This document shows positions 45,084 through 54,325 of a stretch of 64,000 bases of DNA, piece by piece. Position 1 is the first letter of the stretch; every line of letters begins with the position of its first letter. Position numbers and translations under genes: made by a program. Source of the stretch: Nakamurella aerolata (lineage in GTDB: Bacteria > Actinomycetota > Actinomycetes > Mycobacteriales > Nakamurellaceae); the NCBI RefSeq assembly GCF_013002705.1, contig NZ_JABEND010000011.1, forward strand, positions 1 through 64,000, read 5' to 3'. Below the pieces are notes generated by a model. It was not told where the DNA came from and ran no database searches. It saw only the letters and a program-made list of their open reading frames with translations.

Positions 45084-46457
45084 TCAGGCCCGGTCCGGCT
45101 GACCGGCACCGCCGGCCCCGGCCGGTTCCGCGGCGTCGGCAGCGGCCGCCGCGTCCGCAGCGCCCGGGGCGGCAACCGTGTCCGGATCGGAGCGCAACTG
45201 CCGCCAGCGCCGCATCGCCCGGCGCGACCGCTTCGGCGGGAAGTACTCAAGCAGCGCGTTGTTGAACTGCGCGCCGGAGATGATCGACATGCTCACGAAG
45301 TAGTAGAACAGCAGGTACACAACGGGGACGGTGAGCGCCCCGTACGAAAGACCGTGGGTCGACACATACGACACGTAGATGCGCAGGCCGGTCGAGGTCA
45401 CCAGGAACACCGCGGCCGCCAGCACCGCGCCCGGAAGCCCGCGCCGCCACGGATGCTTGTGCTTCGGCGCGACCTTGTACAGCGTCGTCACCAACACCAC
45501 AAGCACCACCGCGAGGGTCGGGTAGTAGGCGATGTTGATGATGGTGGAGACGGTGTCGTGCACGTCCGAGGGGAACAGATTGGTCAGCGTTGTCGGGCCG
45601 ATCGCCGCCAGCGGCAGCAGCACGATGCCGCAGACCAGGCCAACCAGGTACAGACCCAGCGCGAAGAACCGCTCCACCGCCGGGTGCCGCACCTCGTGCT
45701 GGCAGTACGCGATGGTGATCGCCTCGACAAAGGCGCTCATCGCCGACGACCCGGCCCACAGGCTGATCAGGAAGCCGACCGACACCACATCGGCTCGTCC
45801 TTGGTGCAACAGGTTGCTGACGTTGTCGCGCAACAGGTTGTCGAACACCTCGGGCGAGAACACCGTCTGCAGCGCACGGTTGACCTGGTCCTCGATCTGG
45901 TTGATGGTGTCCGGCCCGAACCAGCCGGCGATGTAGCCGGACATGCCGAGCAGCGCCAGCAGCAGCGGTGCCGTCGACATCGCGCACCAGAAGCCGCATT
46001 GCGCGCTCCAGCCGAAGATCGAGTCGTCCCAGATCTTGCTGAGCGTCCGCTTCAAGACTTTGCGTCCGCGGTGCGAGGTCAGCTCGCCCGGCTTGACCGG
46101 GATGGGACCGGTGGACGGCAGGTGCCACGACACCTGCCGGTTGGAACCCTTCGGCCCGACGACGAATCCGCCGGTGCCGAGCTGATCTGCAGCGCCGTCG
46201 CCGGGCTCGGCGCCGGTGTCCAGCGCGATGGTCGGGGCGTCCTCCAAACCCACCCGTCCCGCCGGCCCGGCGGGATCGGCCTGATCGGTCCCGGGGCGCT
46301 GGCCGGCTTCGGCGCGCGCCGGCACCCGCTGCAGCGCCACCGTCGGGTTCTCGTCGGCGGGGGACAGCGCGGACGTGGGCGGGTCGGTCAGCTGACCGCC
46401 GTCACCGCTGCGTCGCCCAGCGGGCGAGCGTCGGGGCGGTTCTCCCACGGAAGTCAC
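45084..46457 (-). CDS. YihY/UPF0761 (BrkB-like) membrane protein
   Basis: Protein of 457 aa from GTG 46457; no ribosome site, with a CATCCT box 7-12 nt upstream suggesting a leaderless start. A polar N-terminus of ~130 residues precedes six TM helices. Landmarks: WSAQCGFWCAMSTAPLLLAL, LISLWAGSSAMSAFVEAI, YKVAPKHKHPWRRGLPGA and YFVSMSIISGAQFN. The Ala-rich C-terminus (AAPGAADAAAAADAAEPA) is low complexity. Once misnamed ribonuclease BN. Function unknown, possibly transport. Confidence 0.92.
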   Translation of the reverse strand: MTSVGEPPRRSPAGRRSGDGGQLTDPPTSALSPADENPTVALQRVPARAEAGQRPGTDQADPAGPAGRVGLEDAPTIALDTGAEPGDGAADQLGTGGFVVGPKGSNRQVSWHLPSTGPIPVKPGELTSHRGRKVLKRTLSKIWDDSIFGWSAQCGFWCAMSTAPLLLALLGMSGYIAGWFGPDTINQIEDQVNRALQTVFSPEVFDNLLRDNVSNLLHQGRADVVSVGFLISLWAGSSAMSAFVEAITIAYCQHEVRHPAVERFFALGLYLVGLVCGIVLLPLAAIGPTTLTNLFPSDVHDTVSTIINIAYYPTLAVVLVVLVTTLYKVAPKHKHPWRRGLPGAVLAAAVFLVTSTGLRIYVSYVSTHGLSYGALTVPVVYLLFYYFVSMSIISGAQFNNALLEYFPPKRSRRAMRRWRQLRSDPDTVAAPGAADAAAAADAAEPAGAGGAGQPDRA

Positions 46458-46773
46458 ACATCCCAGGATGCCAACTGCGCGCCGCGATGACGATCAGACA
46501 CCCCAGGAGCCGGCCAAAGTTGTGCTGAAAGTTGTGATCTCGCAGTCACCTTGCCGCCGGCCGACACCCCGCGACCAGCACCTCGGCAGCCGCCGGTATC
46601 GGACCCGGCGCGGCGGTGGCCGGCACCGTCGTCGGGCGCCGGTAGGGTCGCTGACGGCGCTGTGACGGGCCGGCCGAACTACCGCCGGCCGGACCCCGTC
46701 GCGGCGCCGCGTCATCGGGCCGAAGCATCGGCGGAGCAAGCGACACCGGCATTCGGACGGCAGCGGGAAAGAG

Positions 46774-48624
46774 GTGAGCGGGTCAGTGACAGCGGCTCGC
46801 GCCGGCCTGCTGCCGGACATCGATCTGGCGCGGCTGCGACCGTGGCAGCGCGCTGCCATCGAGGCCTACCACGCCGCCTGCGGCCAGGGCGGTCGCCGCG
46901 ACTTTCTGGTGACGGCGACACCCGGCGCCGGCAAGACCACCTTCGCCCTGGCGCTGGCCTCTCGGCTGGTCGCCGCCCGCGCGGTGGACCGGGTGATCGT
47001 GGTCTGCCCGACCGATCATCTGCGCACCCAATGGGCCGACGCGGCCGCCGCCTTCGGGATGCGGCTGGACCCGACGCTGACCAACGCGCAGGGCCCGGTG
47101 CCCGGCGGCGCGCTCGGGTACGTCACCACCTACGCCCAGGTGGCCGGCCGGCCGGCGATCCACCGCGCCAGGGCGCTCAAGCTGCGCACGCTGGTGGTGC
47201 TCGACGAGATTCACCACGCCGGCGACGGGTTGAGCTGGGGCGAAGCGATCGCCGATGCGTTCGCCGACGCCGAACGCCGGCTCAGCCTGACCGGGACGCC
47301 GTTCCGTACCAGGGCCGACGAGCGGATCCCCTTTGTCGACTACGCCGTCGAGTCCTCGGCCGACGGACAGTTGTTGCGTTCCAAGGCGGATTTCGGGTAC
47401 GGCTACCGAGAAGCGTTGGCGGACAAGGTGGTTCGTCCTGTGGTGTTCGCCGCGTACAGCGGGGTCACCCGGTGGCGCAACAGCGCCGGCGAAGTGATCG
47501 CGGCGCAGCTGGGCCAGGCCGGGACCAACTCGGTGGAGCAGGCCGCATGGCGCACCGCTCTGGACCCGTCGGGTGGCTGGGTGCCGCACGTGATCGCCGC
47601 GATGGACGACCGGATCTCGCACCTGCGCGCCGCCGGTATCCACGACGCCGCCGGTCTGGTGCTCGCCTCCGACCAGGACGACGCCAGGGCATACGCCAAG
47701 GTGGTCAAGAAGATCACCGGCACCGCGCCGGTGCTGATCCTGTCCGACGATCCCAAGGCGTCGGCGAAGATCGAGAAGTTCCGCACCTCGACCGACCGGA
47801 TCGCGGTGTGCGTCCGGATGATCTCCGAGGGTGTCGACGTGCCGCGGGCGGCCTGCCTCGCCTGGATGACGAGCTACCGGACGCCGCTGTTCTTCGCCCA
47901 GGCCGTCGGCCGCGTGGTCCGGGCCCGCGCGGCGCAGGAGACCGCGACGGTGTTCCTGCCGGCGGTGCGGCCGCTGCTGGCGTTGGCCGCAGAGCTGGAG
48001 AACGACCGCAACTACGTGATGTCCCCGCCGCCGAAGGCGCCGGCCGACGACCTGGCCGACCCGCTCGATCTGGTGGTGGACGAGTCCGAACCCGATACGG
48101 CACAACGGGAATCGCTGGAGTCGCAGGCCGAGTTCGCGCACGTGCTGCACTCCGGCAAGGCCGTCACCGCCGAGCCGCTGGCGCCGGGGGAGGCCGTCGA
48201 GCTGTCCGAGGACGAGCAGGACTTCCTCGGGCTGCCGGGGCTGCTCACCCCGGAACAGATGGCGCAGCTGCTGGCCCGCAGGGACGCGCAGCTGCGGCAG
48301 CGGGTGGACGCCGCCGCCCGTCGGCGGGACGACGACGACACACCGGCCGGCGGTGCCGGCGGGGCCGAAGCGAGCCAGGGGCATCAGGACGGCGGGGCCG
48401 GGGCGCCCGACAGCGGCATGGTGGCCTCGGCGACCGGTTGGCGTGCGGCCGCCGAACTGCGCCGCGAGGTGAACCAGCTGGTCGGCCGGATCGCCGCCCG
48501 CACCGGTGATCCGCACGCCAAGGTGCACGCGCTGCTGCGCCGAGCGGTGCCGGGGCCGGCGTCCGCCGCGGCCAGCGCCGAGGTACTGCGGGAACGCCGC
48601 GACCACCTGCTCGGGCTGCTGTAG
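46774..48624 (+). CDS. DEAD/DEAH-box superfamily 2 helicase
   Basis: Protein of 616 aa from a GTG, with GAAAGAGG just upstream. Motif I VTATPGAGKTTF, motif II VVLDEIHHAG, motif III LSLTGTPFRTRADE and motif VI QAVGRVVRAR are present, placing it near the Rad25/UvrB-type SF2 group (COG1061). A C-terminal extension of ~170 residues is acidic and low complexity before a final helical part. Common in actinobacteria. Probable DNA translocase or repair role. The 46458-46773 gap to the divergent yihY gene holds nothing I recognise. Confidence 0.93.
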   Translation: MSGSVTAARAGLLPDIDLARLRPWQRAAIEAYHAACGQGGRRDFLVTATPGAGKTTFALALASRLVAARAVDRVIVVCPTDHLRTQWADAAAAFGMRLDPTLTNAQGPVPGGALGYVTTYAQVAGRPAIHRARALKLRTLVVLDEIHHAGDGLSWGEAIADAFADAERRLSLTGTPFRTRADERIPFVDYAVESSADGQLLRSKADFGYGYREALADKVVRPVVFAAYSGVTRWRNSAGEVIAAQLGQAGTNSVEQAAWRTALDPSGGWVPHVIAAMDDRISHLRAAGIHDAAGLVLASDQDDARAYAKVVKKITGTAPVLILSDDPKASAKIEKFRTSTDRIAVCVRMISEGVDVPRAACLAWMTSYRTPLFFAQAVGRVVRARAAQETATVFLPAVRPLLALAAELENDRNYVMSPPPKAPADDLADPLDLVVDESEPDTAQRESLESQAEFAHVLHSGKAVTAEPLAPGEAVELSEDEQDFLGLPGLLTPEQMAQLLARRDAQLRQRVDAAARRRDDDDTPAGGAGGAEASQGHQDGGAGAPDSGMVASATGWRAAAELRREVNQLVGRIAARTGDPHAKVHALLRRAVPGPASAAASAEVLRERRDHLLGLL

Positions 48625-51237
48625 CTAGCCGCGGCTGACCTGGTCGTCCGCAGGCGGTGGCGCGCTGCCGGACGGTGGGGCGCTGCCGGACGGTGGTGCG
48701 CTGCCGGCTGGAGGCGCGCTGCCGGACGGATGCTTGTGCTGCGGCGGCGGATCGGGGATGTGCGCGGTCTTCCGCAGCGTCGGCGCCGTGAGGTAGGCGA
48801 TCTCCACCAGAACCGCTCCGCCGAGGCCGACCAGCAGCGACTGCACGGCCAGCCCTGACGGCAGGTCGAAGTCGAAGAAGGTGCGGGCGAACGGCAAGGT
48901 CAGCGCGAGCACCCCGATGGCGATCATCGACCCGATCAGCGCCGCCTTCCACAACCGGAACGGCCGGGCCAGCACGATCAGGATCCAGAAGAACACCACG
49001 AGCAGCGCGACGGTGGCGCCGGTACCCGGCTGCCAGCAGGCCCGGTCAAGGATCTCCTGGTGCTTGTCCGCCGGCACGCACAGGTCGGAGAACTGCGCCC
49101 GCGGCACCCCGTAATGGGCGTTCGCCAGCAGGTACGACACCACAACGGCAAGGCCGGCGATCAACCCGGCCGGGATGCTGAACCGCAGCACTCGCTTCAA
49201 GAAGCCGGGAACGTAGCGGCGCTTGTTCGGGCCGAGCGCGAGGAAGAACGCTGGGATGCCGATGGTGATGGCGCTGACCAGCGTCAAATGCCGCGGCAGG
49301 AACGGGAACGGCAGTACGAACAGCGCTGCGGTGACGATGGCCACCAGGCTCATCACGTTCTTGGCCAGGAACAGGTTCGCCACCCGCTCCACGTTGCCGA
49401 TCACCCGCCGGCCTTCGGCCAGCACCGATGGCAGGTGCGAGAACTTGCCGTCCAGCAGCACCAGCTGTGCGACGGTCTTGGTGGCCTGTGCGCCGTTGCC
49501 CATCGCGACGCCGATGTCGGCGTCCTTGAGCGCCAGCGCGTCGTTCACGCCGTCGCCGGTCATCGCAACGACCCGGCCCTGGGACTGCAGCGCCAGCACC
49601 AGCGCCCGCTTCTGCTCCGGCGAGACCCGCCCGAAAACCGTTGTGGTTCGGGCGATCTCAACCAGTTCGGCCGGATCGTCCGAGATGGTGCGGGCGTCCA
49701 CCGGTTTGTCGACGGTGAGCCCGACCGAGCGGGCGATGGCCGCGACGGTCTGCGGGTTGTCGCCGGAGATCACCTTGATCTGCACGCCCTGCTCGTGGAA
49801 GTAGGCCAGGGTCTCGGCGGCGTCCGGCCGGATCTGCTCGGTCAGGGTGACCAGCGCGGCGGGCTCGAGCGACGACGGCAGCTGCGGCCCGTTCACCTGT
49901 TCGGTGGTGGTGGCCAGCAGCAGCACCCGCCGGCCGGTGCGGGCCAACTCGCTGACCCGCTGCCGCAACGGGCTGTCGGACGGCAGCAGCACGTCGGGGG
50001 CGCCGAGCAGCCAGGTGCCGTTACCGCCGAAATCGGCGCACGACCACTTGCGGGCAGAGTTGAACGGCACCGAGCTGACCCGGTGCCAGCCCTGCGGCGC
50101 GGCGATCGCGTGCTGCACCGCCTTCAGCGTGCCGTTGGCGTTCTCGTCGTCGGCCAGCGCACCGAGCGCCTGCCGGTAGTCCGAATCGGCGAACCCGTCG
50201 ACCGGGTTCACGTCCTCGAAGACGATGTCGCCCACGGTCAGCGTTCCGGTCTTGTCCAGACACACCACGTCGACCCTGGCGAGGCCCTCGACCGCCGGCA
50301 GCTCCTGCACCAGCACCTGCTGGCGGGTCAGCTTCACGGCGGCCAGCAGGAACGCCACCGAGGTGAGCAGCACCAGGCCCTCGGGCACCAGGCCGACAAG
50401 GCCGCCGGTTGACCGGATCACTACCTGCCGCCAGCCCTGATCACCGACCACCCTGATCTGCGAGATGATCTGCAACGGCAGCGCCAGCACGATCACCCAG
50501 GTGATCCACTTGAGCAGCTTGTTGACCGACTCCTGAATCTCCGAGCGCACCCTGGTGAACTTGCGCGCCTGCTCGGCGATCTTGTTGGCATAGGCGTCCT
50601 GCCCGACGGCGGCCGCGACGAAACGCCCGGAACCGGCCACCACCGCGGTGCCGGACATCAGCTTGTCGCCGGGGCTCTTGGGCACCGCATCGGATTCGCC
50701 GGTCAGGTTCGATTCGTCGAGCTCAAGGCCGTCGCCGGAGCGCAGCACGCCGTCTGCGGGTACCTGGTCGCCGGTGCGCAGCTCGATCAGGTCGCCGAGG
50801 ACGACGTCCGCCACCGGGATCTCGCTGAGGTTGCCGTCCCGGATCACCCGCGCGGTCGGCGCGTTCAGCAGGGCCAGTTTGTCGAGTTTCCGCTTGGCCA
50901 GGTACTCCTGCACGATGCCGATCAGCGAGTTGACCACCAGGATCACGCCGAACAGCCCGTCGGCGATCGAACCGGTGGCAAGGATCAGCACGAACAGCGC
51001 GCCGAGGATGGCGTTGAACCTGGTGAAGACGTTCGCCTTGACGATCTCCCACACCGTGCGCGACGAGCCGGACTCCACCGCGTTGGTGTGCCCGGCGGCG
51101 ACCTGCTGCTGCACCTGGTCCGCGGTGAGGCCGGTGGCCGGGGTGTCTGGCGCGTCGGGTGCGTCGGCGACGGGGGCAGCGGGAGAGTGGCCGGCCAGGT
51201 CAGAGGGCGGCGGGAGCGGAGCGGTCACATCAGACAT
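48625..51237 (-). CDS. P-type cation-transporting ATPase (CtpE-like)
   Basis: About 870 aa from ATG 51237; the in-frame start 36 nt earlier seems less likely. Actuator TGES in ESNLTGESDAVP, phosphorylation motif CLDKTGTLTVGD near residue 326, hinge GDGVNDALALKDADIGVAMG, and ~8-10 TM helices. Overall text (NSLIGIVQEYLAKRKLDKLA) is closest to mycobacterial CtpE, implicated in Ca2+ uptake; substrate assignment is tentative. The C-terminus is a SGSAPP-type repeat, coded by a tandem repeat at ~48660-48730. Confidence 0.9.
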   Translation of the reverse strand: MSDVTAPLPPPSDLAGHSPAAPVADAPDAPDTPATGLTADQVQQQVAAGHTNAVESGSSRTVWEIVKANVFTRFNAILGALFVLILATGSIADGLFGVILVVNSLIGIVQEYLAKRKLDKLALLNAPTARVIRDGNLSEIPVADVVLGDLIELRTGDQVPADGVLRSGDGLELDESNLTGESDAVPKSPGDKLMSGTAVVAGSGRFVAAAVGQDAYANKIAEQARKFTRVRSEIQESVNKLLKWITWVIVLALPLQIISQIRVVGDQGWRQVVIRSTGGLVGLVPEGLVLLTSVAFLLAAVKLTRQQVLVQELPAVEGLARVDVVCLDKTGTLTVGDIVFEDVNPVDGFADSDYRQALGALADDENANGTLKAVQHAIAAPQGWHRVSSVPFNSARKWSCADFGGNGTWLLGAPDVLLPSDSPLRQRVSELARTGRRVLLLATTTEQVNGPQLPSSLEPAALVTLTEQIRPDAAETLAYFHEQGVQIKVISGDNPQTVAAIARSVGLTVDKPVDARTISDDPAELVEIARTTTVFGRVSPEQKRALVLALQSQGRVVAMTGDGVNDALALKDADIGVAMGNGAQATKTVAQLVLLDGKFSHLPSVLAEGRRVIGNVERVANLFLAKNVMSLVAIVTAALFVLPFPFLPRHLTLVSAITIGIPAFFLALGPNKRRYVPGFLKRVLRFSIPAGLIAGLAVVVSYLLANAHYGVPRAQFSDLCVPADKHQEILDRACWQPGTGATVALLVVFFWILIVLARPFRLWKAALIGSMIAIGVLALTLPFARTFFDFDLPSGLAVQSLLVGLGGAVLVEIAYLTAPTLRKTAHIPDPPPQHKHPSGSAPPAGSAPPSGSAPPSGSAPPPADDQVSRG

Positions 51238-51328
51238 TGTTCCGTACCGGCGGAGGAGCGAGTACCGACTCAAGTAGACAACTGCACCTGACTTTGGGTG
51301 CGCGATGATTCCGCTGGGTGGGTTGCCC

Positions 51329-51420
51329 GGGTCAGGACGTATCCGTCGGGTCAGGACCAGTCCGCTGGGTCAGGATCTATCCGTCGGGCCAGGACGTGTC
51401 CGCCGGGTCAGGAACGCGCC
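51329..51420. repeat. 19-bp tandem repeat, 4.8 copies
   Basis: Units GGGTCAGGACGTATCCGTC, GGGTCAGGACCAGTCCGCT, GGGTCAGGATCTATCCGTC, GGGCCAGGACGTGTCCGCC and a partial unit. The last unit supplies the stop codon of the adjacent membrane-protein gene. Confidence 0.9.
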
Positions 51421-51929
51421 AGCGCGACGATCGCGCCGATCAGTGCGACCAGCGTGCCGGCCATCCCGAGAAACCAGCCGACCTGGGTCTGCGCCAGCAT
51501 GGCTTGGATGCCGGTGCCGCTGAGCCCGCCCTGCACCAGCCAGAATCCGCCGCCGGCCAGCGCTGCGGCCGTCATCAGCATGGCGAAGGTGCCCGGCGGC
51601 AGGTGATCGATCCTGGCGAACATCATCAGCGCGAACAGCACGCTGGCGACGCCCACCACCGACAGCGTCGGAATCGAGTAGACCGCAACGATTTTCGACC
51701 AGCTCGGGTCGGCGGTGATGTTCCGGCCGATGGTGAACAGATCCCACCCGGTGATGGACCCGAAGCCGCGCAGGGTTCCGTCGGCGGGCTTCCACGGCAG
51801 CAGCAGCGACACCGCGGCGGCGGTCCCGCCGATCAATAGCAGGAAGCCGGCGACGAGGTCGGGCCGGACGGCCGAGAACGATCGGCCTGCCTGATGGCTC
51901 GGCGCGCGCGCCGCTGTGCTGATGCTCAC
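51408..51929 (-). CDS. Four-TM membrane protein of unknown function
   Basis: Protein of 173 aa from a GTG start. TM segments at roughly 26-46, 84-104, 112-132 and 146-168. A loop between TM1 and TM2 contains LPWKPADGTLRGFGSITGWD, which is probably extracytoplasmic. No catalytic motif or family I recognise. Its stop codon lies inside the 19-bp tandem repeat, so copy-number change could alter the C-terminus. Confidence 0.75.
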   Translation of the reverse strand: MSISTAARAPSHQAGRSFSAVRPDLVAGFLLLIGGTAAAVSLLLPWKPADGTLRGFGSITGWDLFTIGRNITADPSWSKIVAVYSIPTLSVVGVASVLFALMMFARIDHLPPGTFAMLMTAAALAGGGFWLVQGGLSGTGIQAMLAQTQVGWFLGMAGTLVALIGAIVALARS

Positions 51930-52011
51930 CTGGTGATTGTCGCTCGTTGCCGTCGACTGCCGCGGGTATTCGGTGCGAGCGTCGCGGGTATTCGGTGCGG
52001 GCGGCCGGCGG

Positions 52012-52215
52012 TCAGACTTCCCTGGCCTCCTGCCGGGAGTCCTGCAGTTCGGCGTCCATTTCGGTCAGCCGAGCGCTGTGCTCGGCGGCGTGGTGGCCAC
52101 AGAAGAGCAGCTCACCGCCGCCGGAGAGGACGGCACGGACAACGGCGGCGGCCCCGCAGCGATCGCAGCGGTCGGCTGCGGTCAGCGGCTTGCGTGGGGC
52201 GAGTGTTGCGGTCAT
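52012..52215 (-). CDS. DUF7455 small zinc-ribbon-like protein
   Basis: Protein of 67 aa. ATG 52215 is set by GGGAGGA 5 nt upstream; the longer frame has no family support. CDRCGA and CGHH form a probable zinc site. The short C-terminus is acidic/helical (RLTEMDAELQDSRQE). Conserved in actinobacteria, often near sigma-factor genes. Function unknown. Confidence 0.85.
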   Translation of the reverse strand: MTATLAPRKPLTAADRCDRCGAAAVVRAVLSGGGELLFCGHHAAEHSARLTEMDAELQDSRQEAREV

Positions 52216-52729
52216 CGTGTCCTCCCGTCGTCGGTGCCGGCGAACCGGCGGGTACTGAACCTGCCGGCGAACCGACTGGTGTGAACCGGGTACTGCTGCG
52301 ACGTCGCTGCTGGCTGCCCGGTTCCGGCTGGTTCTGCTCCGGTGTTGCGTCCCGGGTCGGTGGCGCCGCTGATCCCATGCTGCCATCTGGTTCCGACCAC
52401 CCGATGCTGATCCGGCCGCGATTCGCTGGCGGCGAAACGTGATCCCACGGTGTGGACGCGGTTGGCGGACCGGCCAACCGGAGTTGACGTGTTGCCCATG
52501 AGCGCAACCCGGCGCCGGGGCTTAACATCGGGCCACTCGACCGGCCGCGCCGGTCGCGGCGGCAAAGGGGTGGGATTCGGCGGGACCTCCGGCCCTGGCG
52601 CAGCAGGAAGCACAGCGACACCGTGAACACAGGTGCACTGGGCAGACCAGCCGGCACCGACGCAGGTGGGACTGGCCGATCGCGGATCGGCCATCAGCGA
52701 TGCGAGCGACGCGAGAAGGAGCGGCCGGC
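52216..52729. other. cydA upstream region
   Basis: About 510 bp between the divergent DUF7455 gene and cydA with no gene. A direct repeat of TGCCGGCGAACCG occurs near 52229 and 52261. TTGACG near 52485 and TTAACAT near 52522 could belong to promoters, but spacing is poor. I see no full Rex-type palindrome. Confidence 0.45.
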
Positions 52730-54226
52730 ATGGACACCCTGGGGATTGCCCGCTGGCAGTTCGGGATCACCACCGTCTACCACTACCTTTTCGTGCCGAT
52801 CACCATCGGGCTTGCGCTGTTCGTCGCCATCATGGAGACCACCTGGCTGCGCACCCGCAATCCCGATCATCTGCGGGTCACCAAGTTCTTCAGCAAGTTG
52901 TTCCTGGTCAACTTCGCGATCGGTGTGGTCACCGGCATCGTGCAGGAGTTCCAGTTCGGGATGAACTGGTCCAGCTACTCGCGTTTCGTCGGCGATGTCT
53001 TCGGGGCGCCGCTGGCCATGGAGGCGCTGCTGGCGTTCTTCATCGAGTCGACCTTCCTCGGTCTGTGGATCTTCGGCTGGGACAAGTTGCCGCCCAAGAT
53101 TCACGCCGCCTGTATGTGGATGGTGGCGTTCGGCACCATGGCAAGCGCGTACTTCATCCTTGCTGCCAACTCGTTCATGCAGCACCCGGTCGGCATCGAG
53201 CTGAACCCGGATACCGGGCGGCCGATGCTCAACGACATCGGCGCCGTGCTGTTCCAGAAGCTGCAGCTGATCACCTTCTCGCACGTGATGACCACCGCGT
53301 GGATGACGACAGCGGTGCTGATCGTGTCGGTGAGCGCCTGGTTCATGCTGAAGAAGCGCGAGACCAAGGTGTTCCGGCCGCTGGTCAAGGGTGGGCTGTG
53401 GGCGCTGCTGGTGGCCAGCCTGCTGACCTTCGTCACCGGCGACCTGCAGGGCAAGGTGATGACCGAGGTGCAGCCGATGAAAATGGCTGCGGCGGAGGCG
53501 CTTTACCACGACGCCGACGGTGCCTCCTTCTCGCTGATCTCCATCGGCACCCTCGACAGCAGCGAAGAAGTCTGGGCCATCCGGGTGCCGAAGGTGTTGT
53601 CGTTCATGGCAACCGGCAACCCGAACGGGCACGTCGAGGGCATCAACAACGTGCAGCAACGCTACGAGCAGCTGTACGGCCCCGGCGACTACAAGCCCAA
53701 CATCCCCGTCACCTACTGGATGTTCCGGTTCATGATGGGTGCCGGCTTTGCGCTGCTGGCCTTCTCGATCGTCGGGCTGTGGTTGATGAGACGCGGCCGA
53801 ACACCCAAGAAGAAGGTGGTGTGGCACCTGGCCATCATCGCCTTCACCGCGGCGCTCATCGGCAACTCGACCGGCTGGATCTTCACCGAGATGGGCCGCC
53901 AGCCCTGGACGGTGGTCGGCATGTTCGAGACCAAAGACTCGGTCTCGCCCAGTGTCTCGCCAGGGACGGCGCTGATATCGCTGATCTCGCTGACGCTGGT
54001 GTACGCGGTGCTCGCGGTGATCGAGGTCGGCCTGATGCTGAAGACCATCCGCAAGGGCCTGCCGGACGAGGAAGAGGCTCTGCGCAGCCTCGGCAAACGA
54101 AACCCGTTGTCCGACAGTGCCTCCGGTGGATCGCGCGACGGGGACGGCCCGGACGACCCCGACTCCGCCGGCGGTGCGGGCGGAACGAAGAAGGATGCCG
54201 ACGATGTGCTGGCCTTTGCCTACTGA
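52730..54226 (+). CDS. cydA: Cytochrome bd oxidase subunit I
   Basis: About 498 aa from ATG 52730, with AAGGAGCGG upstream. Quinol-oxidising heme subunit of the bd terminal oxidase. Heme ligand His in TTVYHYLFVPITIG, heme-d region LLAFFIESTFLGLWIFGWDK, second His in LITFSHVMTTAW, and GRQPWTVVGMFETKDSVSP near the end of the short Q-loop form. About nine TM helices. The C-terminal tail is charged and Gly/Asp-rich. Supports respiration at low oxygen. Confidence 0.97.
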   Translation: MDTLGIARWQFGITTVYHYLFVPITIGLALFVAIMETTWLRTRNPDHLRVTKFFSKLFLVNFAIGVVTGIVQEFQFGMNWSSYSRFVGDVFGAPLAMEALLAFFIESTFLGLWIFGWDKLPPKIHAACMWMVAFGTMASAYFILAANSFMQHPVGIELNPDTGRPMLNDIGAVLFQKLQLITFSHVMTTAWMTTAVLIVSVSAWFMLKKRETKVFRPLVKGGLWALLVASLLTFVTGDLQGKVMTEVQPMKMAAAEALYHDADGASFSLISIGTLDSSEEVWAIRVPKVLSFMATGNPNGHVEGINNVQQRYEQLYGPGDYKPNIPVTYWMFRFMMGAGFALLAFSIVGLWLMRRGRTPKKKVVWHLAIIAFTAALIGNSTGWIFTEMGRQPWTVVGMFETKDSVSPSVSPGTALISLISLTLVYAVLAVIEVGLMLKTIRKGLPDEEEALRSLGKRNPLSDSASGGSRDGDGPDDPDSAGGAGGTKKDADDVLAFAY

Positions 54227-54325
54227 CCGCTTGGTTGCCGGCCGGCCGCTTACCGACCAGCCGCACACCGAGCAGTTGTTGCCCGCCCTGTTGATGACCG
54301 TCGTGCCGATGGTGAAGGAAACGCC

